Shown here in pieces: positions 1-7,043 of a stretch of 64,000 nt of DNA (within the stretch, counting starts at the first letter, position 1; every line of letters starts with the position of its first letter). Source of the DNA: a virus; the IMG/VR virus record IMGVR_UViG_3300010885_076238, positions 140,312 to 204,311 of that record; one strand, given 5' to 3'. The notes beneath the pieces were generated by a model, which searched no databases, was not told where the DNA came from, and saw nothing but the letters and a program-made list of their open reading frames with translations. Made by a program: the position numbers and the translations under genes.

Positions 1-675
1 TCCTACGGGCATCGATCCGGCGACATTGATGAGAATAGTTTGTTCAAGATCAAGATGAATGATGATCGTGTTATGACTAAGGCCGATAGTGTTAGTAACA
101 AGAAGATTGCCATCTGTCTTCTTGTTGATGAAAGTGGTTCTATGGGCTGCGATAATCGAGTCGAAGAGGCTTGTAACACGGCCATTGTCATGGCAGAGAG
201 TCTTCGTGGTATGGAAGGTATTTCGGTATCCATCTACGGCCACTCTGCGGAAGAGTCTCATAAGTATCGCAATGTTACATTGCGTGAGTATTACTCTCCC
301 CGACAGAATAATCTCGCTGCCTGTATGGAAATTAGTGCCCGCGCTCAGAACCATGATTCATATGCTATCCTGCATACTGCTAACATTTTCAATCGTGACT
401 ATCTCGACTATGATCGAAAGATTCTGTTCGTTATTAGTGACGGTGAACCGGCTGGCAGCGGCTATGGCGGCGCTCCTGCTAGGAAGCATATGCTGAACGT
501 CAGTCAGGCTTGTGCTAAGAAGGGTGTTGAAGTGTATGGTGTTGGTGTAGCCAATGCTTTCACGCAGGCTGCTGGCGTGTCGATGTATGGCGATAATAAG
601 TTCGTAGTTCTCAGCGACGTTCGTAGTTCGCTTGGAATTATGAGTCGGTTCATCCGCCAGATTGCGATGAAATAA
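1..675 (+). CDS. VWA-domain protein, 5'-truncated by the window edge
   Basis: The frame is open from base 1, so the gene begins upstream of the window; the TTG at 40 is not a convincing start. About 25 residues in, a von Willebrand factor A fold begins with hydrophobic strand IAICLLVDESGSMG, which contains the DxSxS metal-binding (MIDAS) motif. A second strand, KILFVISDGEPAG, follows later. This arrangement resembles the C-terminal VWA domain of CobT-like proteins, which large phages carry with an upstream part missing here. The fold normally mediates metal-dependent protein binding, often with an AAA+ ATPase partner. The stop codon overlaps the first copy of motif A (670-695). The fold call is solid; the specific role is unknown. 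Confidence 0.8.
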   Translation, partial: SYGHRSGDIDENSLFKIKMNDDRVMTKADSVSNKKIAICLLVDESGSMGCDNRVEEACNTAIVMAESLRGMEGISVSIYGHSAEESHKYRNVTLREYYSPRQNNLAACMEISARAQNHDSYAILHTANIFNRDYLDYDRKILFVISDGEPAGSGYGGAPARKHMLNVSQACAKKGVEVYGVGVANAFTQAAGVSMYGDNKFVVLSDVRSSLGIMSRFIRQIAMK

Positions 676-695
676 AAGTTACCCCCAGGCGTTAT
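670..695 (+). promoter_or_regulatory. Motif A, putative phage promoter (first of >40 copies)
   Basis: Consensus AAATAA - 12 nt - TTCGTTAT (variants TGCGTTAT, ATCGTTAT, ACCGTTAT). Other copies start at 1255, 1631, 2959, 3173, 3678, 3969, 4428, 6578, 7012, 8236, 8553, 8917, 9322, 9795, 10338, 10792, 11204, 11896, 12239, 12915, 13648, 13876, 15271, 15569, 15774, 17033, 18534, 18854, 19266, 19700, 20424, 20814, 21175, 22452, 22663, 23366, 23739, 24494, 24944, 25270 and 25701. All are on the + strand, intergenic or overlapping a stop codon, and 5-60 nt upstream of a gene or RNA. None was seen after 26 kb. The fixed spacer and position argue for a promoter recognised by a phage-specified or phage-modified polymerase (inference). 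Confidence 0.75.
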
Positions 696-740
696 CCAAA
701 TAGATCACTAACCCCTAGAATAGAAAGGAGAATAAAAAAA

Positions 741-1010
741 ATGACACGACTTGATACCAAGCAGTTTGCAGAAGTTCTGGATGTTTCATACGTGGTTGCT
801 GCTGGTCTGGTGAAGCATCTTGTTTCCACCGGACAGGCTACCCTCGTTGAGAAGCGTAAGAGCGAGAAGACCGAAAAGAATCCTGCGGGTCTCGGAAAGC
901 CCACTCGTATTTACGAGGTTGCTGACTCTGTGACTCTCAGTCTTCTGCCGCGTGAAGTTGCTACTGTTACCGTTGATGAGACCGTCGATGCTGTTGCTGA
1001 AGCGGCCTAA
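741..1010 (+). CDS. Winged-helix DNA-binding-like protein (paralogue 1 of 3)
   Basis: 89 aa with AAAGGAG upstream. The N-terminal half (LDTKQFAEVLDVSYVVAAGL) reads as a helix-turn-helix, followed by a wing-like segment ending GKPTRIYEV. The proteins at 8960 and 12985 share the pattern T-K-x-x-A-x-x-L-x-V-S-Y-V-[IV]-A-A-G and the GKPTR-[IV]-YEV wing, so the three are paralogues. This copy is the shortest and has a different charged insert (KSEKTEKNPAG) and no TLDHVAAALARL tail. Such proteins could act as regulators of the motif A units or as nucleoid-type proteins; no target can be read from sequence. Confidence 0.6.
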   Translation: MTRLDTKQFAEVLDVSYVVAAGLVKHLVSTGQATLVEKRKSEKTEKNPAGLGKPTRIYEVADSVTLSLLPREVATVTVDETVDAVAEAA

Positions 1011-1016
1011 CGTCAC

Positions 1017-1074
1017 ACCACCAAGAGAGGGGCGAGAAGTTCCAATACGATTCTCGCCCCTCTTCGATGGTGGT
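1017..1074 (+). terminator. Long GC-rich hairpin after the winged-helix gene
   Basis: ACCACC-AAGAGAGGGGCGAGAA pairs with TTCTCGCCCCTCTT...GGTGGT around a 12-nt loop, starting a few bases after the stop at 1010. No U-tract follows; instead the next bases form the -35 box of the promoter at 1074. It probably acts as an insulator/terminator or mRNA 3'-end stabiliser between two units. Confidence 0.6.
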
Positions 1075-1101
1075 TGACAAATAAAGTTTCTGGACTATAA
1101 T
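1074..1101 (+). promoter_or_regulatory. Sigma70-type promoter for the RNA at ~1107
   Basis: TTGACA (1074-1079), 16-nt spacer, TATAAT (1096-1101): a near-perfect bacterial housekeeping promoter. It differs from motif A, which drives most of this region, so this unit should be read by unmodified host polymerase. Confidence 0.75.
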
Positions 1102-1106
1102 ATGAA

Positions 1107-1255
1107 AGTGTAGGTGCAATCTTTGTGTAGCTACGACAGTCAAGTAGAACTTAATATTAGTGGACATGAAAGCGGGTAAAACCGCCTAGTTAAGAAAAAT
1201 ATGGTGGGCATTCGGGGGAGGATAAATTAGTTTTTATCCTCCCCCTGCGTTTTTA
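1107..1255 (+). ncRNA. Small non-coding RNA with its own promoter and terminator
   Basis: The stretch between the promoter at 1074 and the terminator at 1214-1254 has no convincing reading frame. It can fold: CTTAA/TTAAG flanks with an internal GCGG(GTAAAA)CCGC hairpin around 1150-1195, then the terminator stem. The expected transcript is about 145 nt. It is not recognised as a known family (no tRNA, tmRNA or 6S features are obvious). The start is inferred from the -10 box. Its role is unknown; a phage-encoded regulatory RNA expressed at once by host polymerase is an inference. Confidence 0.6.
1214..1254 (+). terminator. Intrinsic terminator of the small RNA
   Basis: A perfect 13-bp stem (GGGGGAGGATAAA / TTTATCCTCCCCC) with a 6-nt loop is followed by TGCG and five T, the classic Rho-independent layout. 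The downstream motif A copy at 1255 begins a new unit. Confidence 0.85.
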
Positions 1256-1286
1256 AATAAAAATAATTTCCATCCGTTATACTTCT

Positions 1287-1589
1287 ATGAACACAAGCAC
1301 CATAAAAGAATACGAGCAGGCATTGATTGAGTGGATCGACACCCTCACGCTCAATGGCAAGTCTGGCCGAAGGGCCGTGTTCGTTGAGAGAAGCCTCAAG
1401 CGAAGGTACAAATTGACGGTGCAGAAGGCCGTTAGAATGTCCCCCAGTCAAATTCCAACCAACTGGTTCAAGGGCTTAGATGAGTTCAAGCTGCTCACAC
1501 TGTGGCATCTGACAAACAATATCAGTCGAAAATTTAAGACTGAAATTCCAGAGCAGTTCAAATTCCGAAAACTTTTGGCGGAGCTGTAA
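1287..1589 (+). CDS. Hypothetical protein, possibly leaderless mRNA
   Basis: 100 aa, basic, helical; no family recognised. The ATG lies exactly 6 nt after motif A (1255-1280) and there is no Shine-Dalgarno sequence between them, so the message may be leaderless. The C-terminus (IPEQFKFRKLLAEL) is loosely like the LPxxLxNxxxAxSL tails of the small proteins at 2726-3709. Motif B follows about 15 bp after the stop. Confidence 0.55.
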   Translation: MNTSTIKEYEQALIEWIDTLTLNGKSGRRAVFVERSLKRRYKLTVQKAVRMSPSQIPTNWFKGLDEFKLLTLWHLTNNISRKFKTEIPEQFKFRKLLAEL

Positions 1590-1604
1590 AAGTTTTCGGA
1601 ACAA

Positions 1605-1620
1605 ACACCTGATGTTTATA
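1605..1620 (+). promoter_or_regulatory. Motif B, repeated intergenic element (first of ~25 copies)
   Basis: Consensus AACACCT[AG]ATGTTTAT. Copies start near 1605, 3634, 6428, 8178, 9755, 10019, 12200, 13609, 15238, 16226, 17354, 18818, 19550, 20115, 20779, 21831, 23330, 23691, 24428, 24906, 25231, 25664, 26273 and 26299. All are on the + strand and in intergenic gaps, usually 30-60 bp upstream of motif A. At 10019 and 20115 motif B alone precedes a gene with only 4-8 nt before the ATG, which favours a second promoter class. A transcript-end or processing signal is the alternative. Confidence 0.6.
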
Positions 1621-1662
1621 GGCTACCAATAAATAAAAATTATTCTATTTCGTTATATGATT

Positions 1663-2139
1663 ATGAGCGGCGTAGCAGATATTGAGTATGTGGAATTTGT
1701 CGGAGTTTTAGCCAAGGGAATAGGCAAGAAGCATAAGCGTGATATAGTTTTGTCTTGCGATCTTACGGGTCTGTTGAATCGCCAAGGAATAAGCGGCGGA
1801 AGCTGTTATCAAATTGTCACCAATGACAAAAAATTAATTCAAAAATCACGGGAAACTCTATCGGATTGTTGGATCGACAAAGACTTCAAGAAAAATTTAC
1901 GATCCAACATCAAGAACCACCTCCCAGAGAAACTTTATAATTATCTGGTAATGAGGAGCTTGGATGAAGAAGCCAATCTAAAAGATTTGCTAAATTATAG
2001 TGGTTGGGAAGTTTTAGAGTTGTTGCTGGAGACTGTTAGTCACGAAAGCGATTTCCGCAAATTCTTCGTCAAGATAAGCAAGGATAATTTAGAAATAATT
2101 CCTGCCGATGGTCAAGACAAAGTTAGCATTTCTTGGTAA
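1663..2139 (+). CDS. Hypothetical protein
   Basis: About 158 aa from the ATG at 1663 (6 nt after motif A 1631-1656); the in-frame ATG at 1657 abuts the motif and is less likely. There is no Shine-Dalgarno sequence, so it may be leaderless. It contains an internal HLPEKLYNYLVMRSLD segment that matches the C-terminal LPxxLxNxxxAxSL motif of the proteins at 2726, 2991 and 3197, suggesting a shared helical domain. No enzyme motif is visible. Confidence 0.55.
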   Translation: MSGVADIEYVEFVGVLAKGIGKKHKRDIVLSCDLTGLLNRQGISGGSCYQIVTNDKKLIQKSRETLSDCWIDKDFKKNLRSNIKNHLPEKLYNYLVMRSLDEEANLKDLLNYSGWEVLELLLETVSHESDFRKFFVKISKDNLEIIPADGQDKVSISW

Positions 2140-2141
2140 TT

Positions 2142-2429
2142 ATGCGATTATTAATTAGAAATCCCTACCGTATTAAAAATAATTTCAAGAACCTGTTTTG
2201 CAGGTATTGCCATATTTTTGGTCATAAATATTTTGAGTTCGAAATACTAAGGGATAATTATTATTTATTTGAAGCCGAAGCTAAGTGGACAACCAAACGA
2301 GATCATGCAGGAATTAAAATAATAATTGGAATTTTTGGTTATGCCATTGGAGCAACCATTTACGATAATCGACATTGGGACACTAAAAAAAATTGTTGGA
2401 TTGAATCGCCGCTGGTAAAACCAAAGTAG
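2142..2429 (+). CDS. Hypothetical basic protein with CxxC-type pair and hydrophobic segment
   Basis: 95 aa from the ATG at 2142, a few bases after the upstream stop. It has FCRYCHIFGHKYF (Cys-x2-Cys with nearby His) in the first third and a hydrophobic stretch, IKIIIGIFGYAIGATIY, in the last third. It looks like a small membrane-associated or zinc-binding protein. No family was recognised. Confidence 0.5.
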   Translation: MRLLIRNPYRIKNNFKNLFCRYCHIFGHKYFEFEILRDNYYLFEAEAKWTTKRDHAGIKIIIGIFGYAIGATIYDNRHWDTKKNCWIESPLVKPK

Positions 2430-2430
2430 A

Positions 2431-2595
2431 CTCGGCGGGCCATAAACCCCCTAATGCGTACCTGAGCAGATCGCCTTCGTGGTGGATGGTGATACAGGTG
2501 CATTACAAAAGCCGAAATGTACCTAGTTGTCTGGTAATCAGTAGGGCTAAACCCCGAATGCCAGTCCCAAAAGGACAAGGGACAACCGGCGATTT
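2431..2595 (+). ncRNA. Putative structured RNA
   Basis: This 165-bp stretch lacks a plausible gene but has strong pairing. ATGCGTACCTG near 2454 pairs with CAGGTGCAT near 2494, enclosing GATCGCC-TTCG-type pairing. CTGG...CCAG flanks 2531-2565, followed by GTCC(CAAAA)GGAC and GTCCC...GGGAC. A T-rich run (GATTTTTTCT) follows at 2592-2600, resembling a transcript end. It lies just upstream of the tRNA-Glu promoter. It could be an independent RNA or the 3' UTR of the upstream gene; no known family was recognised. Confidence 0.5.
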
Positions 2596-2601
2596 TTTCT
2601 C

Positions 2602-2629
2602 TTGAAAATTAAAAATTTAACGCTATAAT
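2602..2629 (+). promoter_or_regulatory. Sigma70-like promoter of tRNA-Glu
   Basis: TTGAAA (2602-2607), 16 nt, TATAAT (2624-2629). The tRNA begins 12 nt after the -10 box. Motif A is absent here, so this tRNA probably uses host polymerase. Confidence 0.65.
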
Positions 2630-2640
2630 AATCATGTGAC

Positions 2641-2713
2641 GGCCCCATCTTCTAGAGGCCTAGGAAAGCGGACTTTCACTCCGCTAACATGGGTTCGAAT
2701 CCCATTGGGGTCA
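2641..2713 (+). tRNA. tRNA-Glu (UUC)
   Basis: Acceptor GGCCCCA/TGGGGTC with A73; anticodon stem GCGGA/TCCGC with loop CTTTCAC, giving anticodon UUC; T-arm ATGGG-TTCGAAT-CCCAT. CCA is not encoded. It is followed after 12 bp by the gene at 2726. Confidence 0.93.
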
Positions 2714-2725
2714 CTATAATTCATC

Positions 2726-2986
2726 ATGCTCAATCACGAAGGCAAAGTTTTCAATCCTTACTCTTTCAAAGAGCTTACTGGTTGGGAATTAGAGATTGTT
2801 GCTTTTTTAGATGATCAATATGATGCCAAAGCCAAGGATTATTTACTTGGAGACTTGAGTTGGGCAGATTACGTTCAGTCTAAAGAGCAAATCATATCGG
2901 ACTTTTTTACAAAAAGGTACGGTAAAATTTATCTCGACCGTCTGCCTGATAATTTGAAAAATAAAATATTGGCTTATTCGTTATGA
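2726..2986 (+). CDS. Small protein with C-terminal NKILAYSL tail (family member 1)
   Basis: 86 aa, probably co-transcribed with tRNA-Glu. It ends LPDNLKNKILAYSL, a tail shared with the next gene (ELKNKILAYSL) and with 3197 (LPENARNQVIAYSL). The DNA coding the tail and stop is itself a copy of motif A (2959-2984), so the promoter of the next gene sits inside this reading frame. Function unknown. Confidence 0.55.
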   Translation: MLNHEGKVFNPYSFKELTGWELEIVAFLDDQYDAKAKDYLLGDLSWADYVQSKEQIISDFFTKRYGKIYLDRLPDNLKNKILAYSL

Positions 2987-2990
2987 AACT

Positions 2991-3200
2991 ATGAAATCCG
3001 ATATTGATCTTTTTTTGAAGCCAGTTTGTGAAGAATATAACAAAAACCAAAGTGAAATGTCATTAAAATTAATTTTGGATCTGGTCACTTGTTTGCCAAA
3101 CAAAAAAGAACCGATATTTGATCCAAAGTTTGTTTTTCAACTTATTCATAAAGAATTGCACGAAGAACTAAAAAATAAAATATTGGCTTATTCGTTATGA
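2991..3200 (+). CDS. Small protein with C-terminal NKILAYSL tail (family member 2)
   Basis: 69 aa. The ATG is 6 nt after the motif A copy at 2959-2984 without a Shine-Dalgarno sequence. The tail matches 2726, and the coding DNA for it is again a motif A copy (3173-3198). The stop overlaps the ATG of the next gene (ATGA), suggesting translational coupling. Function unknown. Confidence 0.55.
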   Translation: MKSDIDLFLKPVCEEYNKNQSEMSLKLILDLVTCLPNKKEPIFDPKFVFQLIHKELHEELKNKILAYSL

Positions 3201-3532
3201 AATATGAAACAAGTACGAACATTAGAGACTGGCTGCCTACTTGGCTTAAGTATGACAAAGTAGAAAATATAAAATTCTATAACGGAATTCCAGCAGTAGA
3301 ATTTGTGAATGAACTTCTTGATTGGGTAGATAATTCCAAGCTGGGCGATCTTAGAAAGAAAAAATACACACACTTCATCATATATCATGCAGTTCAAGCC
3401 CTAACCAGAGAAGTGAAAAATCTCCAGATAGCTTATAAAGAATTAGTTGATTACATTAATTGGCTAAGTAAGAAGCTTAAGAAACCTCTTCCCGAAAATG
3501 CTCGTAATCAAGTAATCGCATATAGCCTGTAG
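3197..3532 (+). CDS. Small protein with C-terminal NQVIAYSL tail (family member 3)
   Basis: 111 aa, starting in the ATGA overlap. It ends LPENARNQVIAYSL. Here the same kind of tail is written with different codons and without a motif A, so the tail is conserved as protein rather than only as promoter DNA. A hairpin (CATGTTA-7 nt-TAACATG) follows the stop at 3535-3555. Function unknown. Confidence 0.6.
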   Translation: MKYETSTNIRDWLPTWLKYDKVENIKFYNGIPAVEFVNELLDWVDNSKLGDLRKKKYTHFIIYHAVQALTREVKNLQIAYKELVDYINWLSKKLKKPLPENARNQVIAYSL

Positions 3533-3551
3533 TCATGTTATACTGTGTAAC

Positions 3552-3641
3552 ATGATTGAATTCATATTTTCTTGTTTTTGTATTATTATTTGCGGAATTT
3601 CTGGCTATTTAATTGGCGAATTTATTAAATTAAACACCTGA
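3552..3641 (+). CDS. Possible 29-aa membrane peptide
   Basis: A short ATG frame made almost wholly of one hydrophobic segment (FIFSCFCIIICGISGYLIGEF), ending within motif B. There is no Shine-Dalgarno sequence, and the start lies in the arm of a hairpin, so it may be fortuitous. Confidence 0.25.
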   Translation: MIEFIFSCFCIIICGISGYLIGEFIKLNT

Positions 3642-3708
3642 TGTTTATCTGAGTCTGACCTGTCCGCTAATATACAAAAATAATAAAAAAGCCAATTCGT
3701 TATGAATT

Positions 3709-3969
3709 ATGGCAAATACTTCCGTTCTTGAAGAGTTGAAGAAGTTCATTCCCTACGCTGTGCAAAACAGTGTTAGAAGGAAAGAGCGCCAAGGATCTGA
3801 GCAGTGGATGAAAGAGTTTGACGAGCAATTAATTAATATGTATTTGACCGGAGTGAAGAAGCGTAAGAGCGATAAGGCTCTATGCGAATATGCCAAGTTG
3901 ATTGCTACTGCAAATGGCGTTGAACTTCCTGACAACATTAAATATTTTCTAATTTTATTGAACATATAA
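3709..3969 (+). CDS. Hypothetical protein related to the LPxxLxN tail family
   Basis: 86 aa with its ATG 5 nt after motif A (3678-3703), no Shine-Dalgarno sequence. It contains CEYAKLIATANG-VELPDNIKYFL near the C-terminus, like the YARDFLDKKLPEDLHNK region of the protein at 7044. Basic and helical; function unknown. Confidence 0.55.
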   Translation: MANTSVLEELKKFIPYAVQNSVRRKERQGSEQWMKEFDEQLINMYLTGVKKRKSDKALCEYAKLIATANGVELPDNIKYFLILLNI

Positions 3970-4002
3970 AATAAAAATTAGTGTCGTTCGTTATGACATT
4001 AT

Positions 4003-4075
4003 GGGGCGTTCGTCTAACGGTCAAAGACGCCAGTCTTATTAACTGGACATGGGTGTTCGATTCACTCACGCCCTA
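4003..4075 (+). tRNA. tRNA, apparent anticodon UAU (Ile, tentative)
   Basis: Acceptor GGGGCGT/ACGCCCT (one G-T pair) with A73, D-stem GTCT/AGAC, anticodon stem CCAGT/ACTGG with loop CTTATTA, T-stem GGGTG/CACTC. The loop reads as UAU, which would decode AUA, but U37 is unusual and the isotype is uncertain. Motif A ends at 3994, about 8 nt before the tRNA, which helps place the transcription start. The gene at 4090 follows. Confidence 0.75.
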
Positions 4076-4089
4076 CTAGGAGATTTACT

Positions 4090-4386
4090 ATGTGTGAAGA
4101 TTGCGAAAAGAAGTGGGCTGAAAGCATCTTTGAAGACGATGAGTTTCGTGGCAAGATTCTTGATGACTTTGAAATCCAACACTTTTGTGATGGGACATTC
4201 AGATTCAACAGCGTTATTGCAACTGACTTTGCAAAATTTCTAAAGGAACAAGGAGACGAACACGGTCAGTGGGAAGAAGATTCTTCTGAAGAAGAAAAGA
4301 TCGAATCGGCTACTGGCGTTGTTCATCGTTTGTTGGACATAGTCGGAGAAAGCCAGCAGCATCTTGCTAAATTTTCTTTGAATTAA
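4090..4386 (+). CDS. Acidic hypothetical protein
   Basis: 98 aa, AGGAG 8 nt upstream of the ATG, transcribed behind the tRNA. It opens with MCEDCEKKW, a lone CxxC pair, and is rich in Asp and Glu (EEDSSEEEK). No family was recognised. Confidence 0.6.
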   Translation: MCEDCEKKWAESIFEDDEFRGKILDDFEIQHFCDGTFRFNSVIATDFAKFLKEQGDEHGQWEEDSSEEEKIESATGVVHRLLDIVGESQQHLAKFSLN

Positions 4387-4470
4387 ATTGCAAAAGGCTG
4401 GCTGGTTTTGTTGCAAAAGGCCGTATAAAATAAAAAGAAAATAATTTCGTTATGGTCTTAGAGGTGAAAT

Positions 4471-6189
4471 ATGGCGGATAGTGCGATTCTAAACAGATAC
4501 GATGGGCCTTGTTGTTCTTGTGGCAATTTTGTGCCATCTTCTGGAACTGAGCAAGGCTATGCCGTAAAGGAAAGCGGTCGTTGGAATCGTTACTGCAAAC
4601 TGTGCAGTCCGATCAAGCTAAAGACTGACCGCAAGCTTACAAAAGATGGTCGAATCTATATGCCATTCGACCGATCCGCTCTTGATATACTCAGGAGTGT
4701 TCCTGGTGCTTGGTTTGACCGTCAAGAAGTTTGTTGGCATGTGAGTTTGAAAGAGGGGGATCGTGCTCGTCTTTTGGAAATCGCTGCTGCTCTTGAATTG
4801 GAAGTAGACCCAGAACTCCAGAATATTGAGTTGTCTCAGCAATCTATCGATGCCGCTGACAGTGGTCTTTATCCATTTCAGGTTCATGGCGTCGATTGGC
4901 TGAGTAAGGGTTCCCATCGTCTTCTAGGAGACGATATGGGTTTGGGCAAGACTGTTCAAACCATCATGGCTCTTCCCAAAGATGCAGCAGCCATTGTTGT
5001 TGCACCTGCCAGCGTAAAATACAATTGGAAGAAAGAAGTAGAAAAGTGGAGGCCTGATCTGGAGGTTGCAATCATCCCTAATGAGAAGGGATTTAGGTTG
5101 CCTAGATTTGGCGAGGTTGTAATTTGCAATTATGAGACGCTCCCAGAATATCTGGAGCCTAAGAAGATTACTCCTACTTCTAAGAGTTGGGAAGTCGCCG
5201 TGACTTGGCCATCGTCAGAGATGGCTAAACATTCTAAGAATATCACCCTGATCGTTGACGAGGCGCAAAAAGTAAAAAACTATAAGACTAAACGATCCAA
5301 GCGTATCAAAGGCTTGAGCATGAGTGCCAAAAATATTTGGGCATTGACCGGCACTCCGTTGGAAAATCGCCCAGAAGATTTGTTCGGAATTCTTGAATCT
5401 CTTCAAATGCAGATGAAAGTATTCGGTGGATGGGGCAAGTTTGTCAAGTATATGAACGGCAACAAAAACAGATGGGGCGGATATGAATGGGGCAAGCCTA
5501 GTCCTATCGTTCCTGAGTTGCTCCGTCGTGTTATGCTTCGACGCAAACGCGAAGATGTCCTCCCAGACCTTCCGTCCAAAACTTACTCATATGTAAAGGT
5601 TGATCTTCCTAAGCATTTGAAGAAGTATATGGATGATCTCTGGGCCAGATATGAAGGCACTATCAGAGAAAAGAATCTTCCGCCGTTCGAAGAGTTCTCT
5701 AAAATTCGTGCCGATCTCGCAGCATCCAGAATTGACGCTGTCATTGAGCTAGTAGAGGAGCATGAGGAGGACGAAATTCCTCTTGTTGTATTTTGTTCGC
5801 ATCTTGAACCGTTGAATAAATTGGCGGAACGTGATGGGTGGAAGAAGATTACTGGAGATATTTCGCCTATCGAACGTCAAAAGATTGTCGATGAATTTCA
5901 GTCTGGGAAACTCAAGGGAGTTGCCGTCAGCATCAAAGCCGGTGGTGTCGGTATTACTTTGACTAAAGCATGGAAAGCAATCTTCGTTGACCTTGATTGG
6001 GTTCCGGGCGCAAACCAGCAAGCCGAAGACAGAATCTGCCGTATCGGTCAAGAATCAAATAAAATTGAAATCGTTCGAATGGTGAGCGATCACGCTCTCG
6101 ATATCCACGTTCTTGATCTAATCGATTGGAAGATGCGTATCATCGAACAGTCGGTTGACGCTAGTGTGACAAGTGTAAAAAAAAAGTAG
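4471..6189 (+). CDS. SNF2-family helicase/ATPase
   Basis: 572 aa. The N-terminus has a four-cysteine zinc-ribbon-like start (CCSC near 14, CKLC near 42), then a HARP-like module (MPFDRSALDILRSVPG, 64-80). The ATPase core shows motif I GDDMGLGKT (153-161), DEAQ box VDEAQK (262-267), motif III LTGTPLENR (292-300), and the C-terminal lobe with SIKAGGVGITLT and QAEDRICRIGQ. This is the SMARCAL1/HARP-like branch of SNF2 DNA translocases, which remodel or reanneal DNA, plausibly at phage forks. The final codons run through A AAA AAG just before TAG, a classic -1 frameshift heptamer (see 6186). Confidence 0.92.
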   Translation: MADSAILNRYDGPCCSCGNFVPSSGTEQGYAVKESGRWNRYCKLCSPIKLKTDRKLTKDGRIYMPFDRSALDILRSVPGAWFDRQEVCWHVSLKEGDRARLLEIAAALELEVDPELQNIELSQQSIDAADSGLYPFQVHGVDWLSKGSHRLLGDDMGLGKTVQTIMALPKDAAAIVVAPASVKYNWKKEVEKWRPDLEVAIIPNEKGFRLPRFGEVVICNYETLPEYLEPKKITPTSKSWEVAVTWPSSEMAKHSKNITLIVDEAQKVKNYKTKRSKRIKGLSMSAKNIWALTGTPLENRPEDLFGILESLQMQMKVFGGWGKFVKYMNGNKNRWGGYEWGKPSPIVPELLRRVMLRRKREDVLPDLPSKTYSYVKVDLPKHLKKYMDDLWARYEGTIREKNLPPFEEFSKIRADLAASRIDAVIELVEEHEEDEIPLVVFCSHLEPLNKLAERDGWKKITGDISPIERQKIVDEFQSGKLKGVAVSIKAGGVGITLTKAWKAIFVDLDWVPGANQQAEDRICRIGQESNKIEIVRMVSDHALDIHVLDLIDWKMRIIEQSVDASVTSVKKK

Positions 6190-6332
6190 TAGTAGATAAA
6201 AAAGAACCAGAGCTAGATGCTAAGACGTTACGAGAATTAGACGAACAATATTCAAAAGAAAAATCAGATAGAAAGAATCTCCAAGAAACAATAAATTTCA
6301 TGAAGTCTCTTCTAGATGACGATGACGAATGA
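6186..6332 (+). other. -1 frame extension of the SNF2 helicase (possible programmed frameshift)
   Basis: A -1 slip on A AAA AAG (6180-6186) bypasses the TAG and opens 48 codons. They encode a charged helical tail beginning VVVDKKEPELDAK, including LRELDEQYSKEK and ending SLLDDDDE. The tail looks like real coding sequence (heptad-like, acidic end) and has no start codon or ribosome-binding site of its own. The heptamer is the one used by E. coli dnaX. The alternative is a sequencing or natural indel in a nine-A run. If used, two helicase isoforms are made. Confidence 0.5.
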
Positions 6333-6493
6333 ATGCCTTGCACAAATTTTAATTACTAAAGTCCAACTTAAGAATAATTTTTAATTTACTTAATTTGGGC
6401 GTTAGTAATTAATAATTTATATGACGAATACCTGATGTTTATTAACTGATTTTTCTTTTCGAAAATAAGTCAAGTTTACGCAAACCTTTGTGG

Positions 6494-6544
6494 CATAAGG
6501 ACTTACGACAAAAAACTTTAACTTATTCATCCTAAGTCCTTATG
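6494..6544 (+). repeat. Inverted repeat in a 290-bp gene-free gap
   Basis: CATAAGGACTTA (6494-6505) and TAAGTCCTTATG (6533-6544) form a perfect 12-bp stem with a 27-nt loop. The surrounding gap (6333-6625) also holds a TTGCACAAATT element right after the helicase extension, motif B at about 6428, GTTTACG repeats and motif A at 6578. It could be a terminator or a protein-binding site; there is no U-tract. Confidence 0.5.
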
Positions 6545-6625
6545 TGACAGTAGTTTACGTCAAATCAAAGATTGCAAAAATAAAAATATATATTGATCGT
6601 TATCTGGGAACAAGGAGAAAATTTT

Positions 6626-7012
6626 ATGGGCTTGGACATGTACGCTTACGCTGTTGACCCCAAGGAATGTGAGAATTTTGATGAATTCTCGTGCAAATTC
6701 AAAGGCGAATACAAGCCAGATGAAATTTATTACTGGCGCAAACATCATGATTTGCATGGATGGATGGAAAATCTGTACCGTAGCAAGGGCGGTCTTGAGG
6801 AGTTCAACTGCCAGAAGGTGATGCTGACTGTGGATGATTTGAATGAGCTTGAGAAGGCACTTATCTCTAAAGGATTGCCTAGCACCACAGGATTTTTCTT
6901 CGGAAATAATCCTCCTGATGAAGAAACTTTGAACGAAGACCTTCTTTTTGTTGCTAAGGCCAGAAAAGTAATAGAAGAAGGAAATGTTGTATACTACGAC
7001 AGTTGGTGGTAA
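6626..7012 (+). CDS. Conserved MGLDMY-type phage protein
   Basis: 128 aa from the ATG with AAGGAG 8 nt upstream. It begins MGLDMYAYAV and has IYYWRKHHDLHGWM, the signature of a small family found in many phages and bacteria. Some members have been labelled phosphoglycerate kinase without apparent basis. No catalytic motif is visible; function unknown. Confidence 0.7.
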   Translation: MGLDMYAYAVDPKECENFDEFSCKFKGEYKPDEIYYWRKHHDLHGWMENLYRSKGGLEEFNCQKVMLTVDDLNELEKALISKGLPSTTGFFFGNNPPDEETLNEDLLFVAKARKVIEEGNVVYYDSWW

Positions 7013-7043
7013 AATAATAAAAAATAAGGAGCGTTATAAGATT

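Noticed and set aside
2431-2595. Group I intron
   Set aside because: No recognisable P7/guanosine-binding core, and no split gene or tRNA around it.
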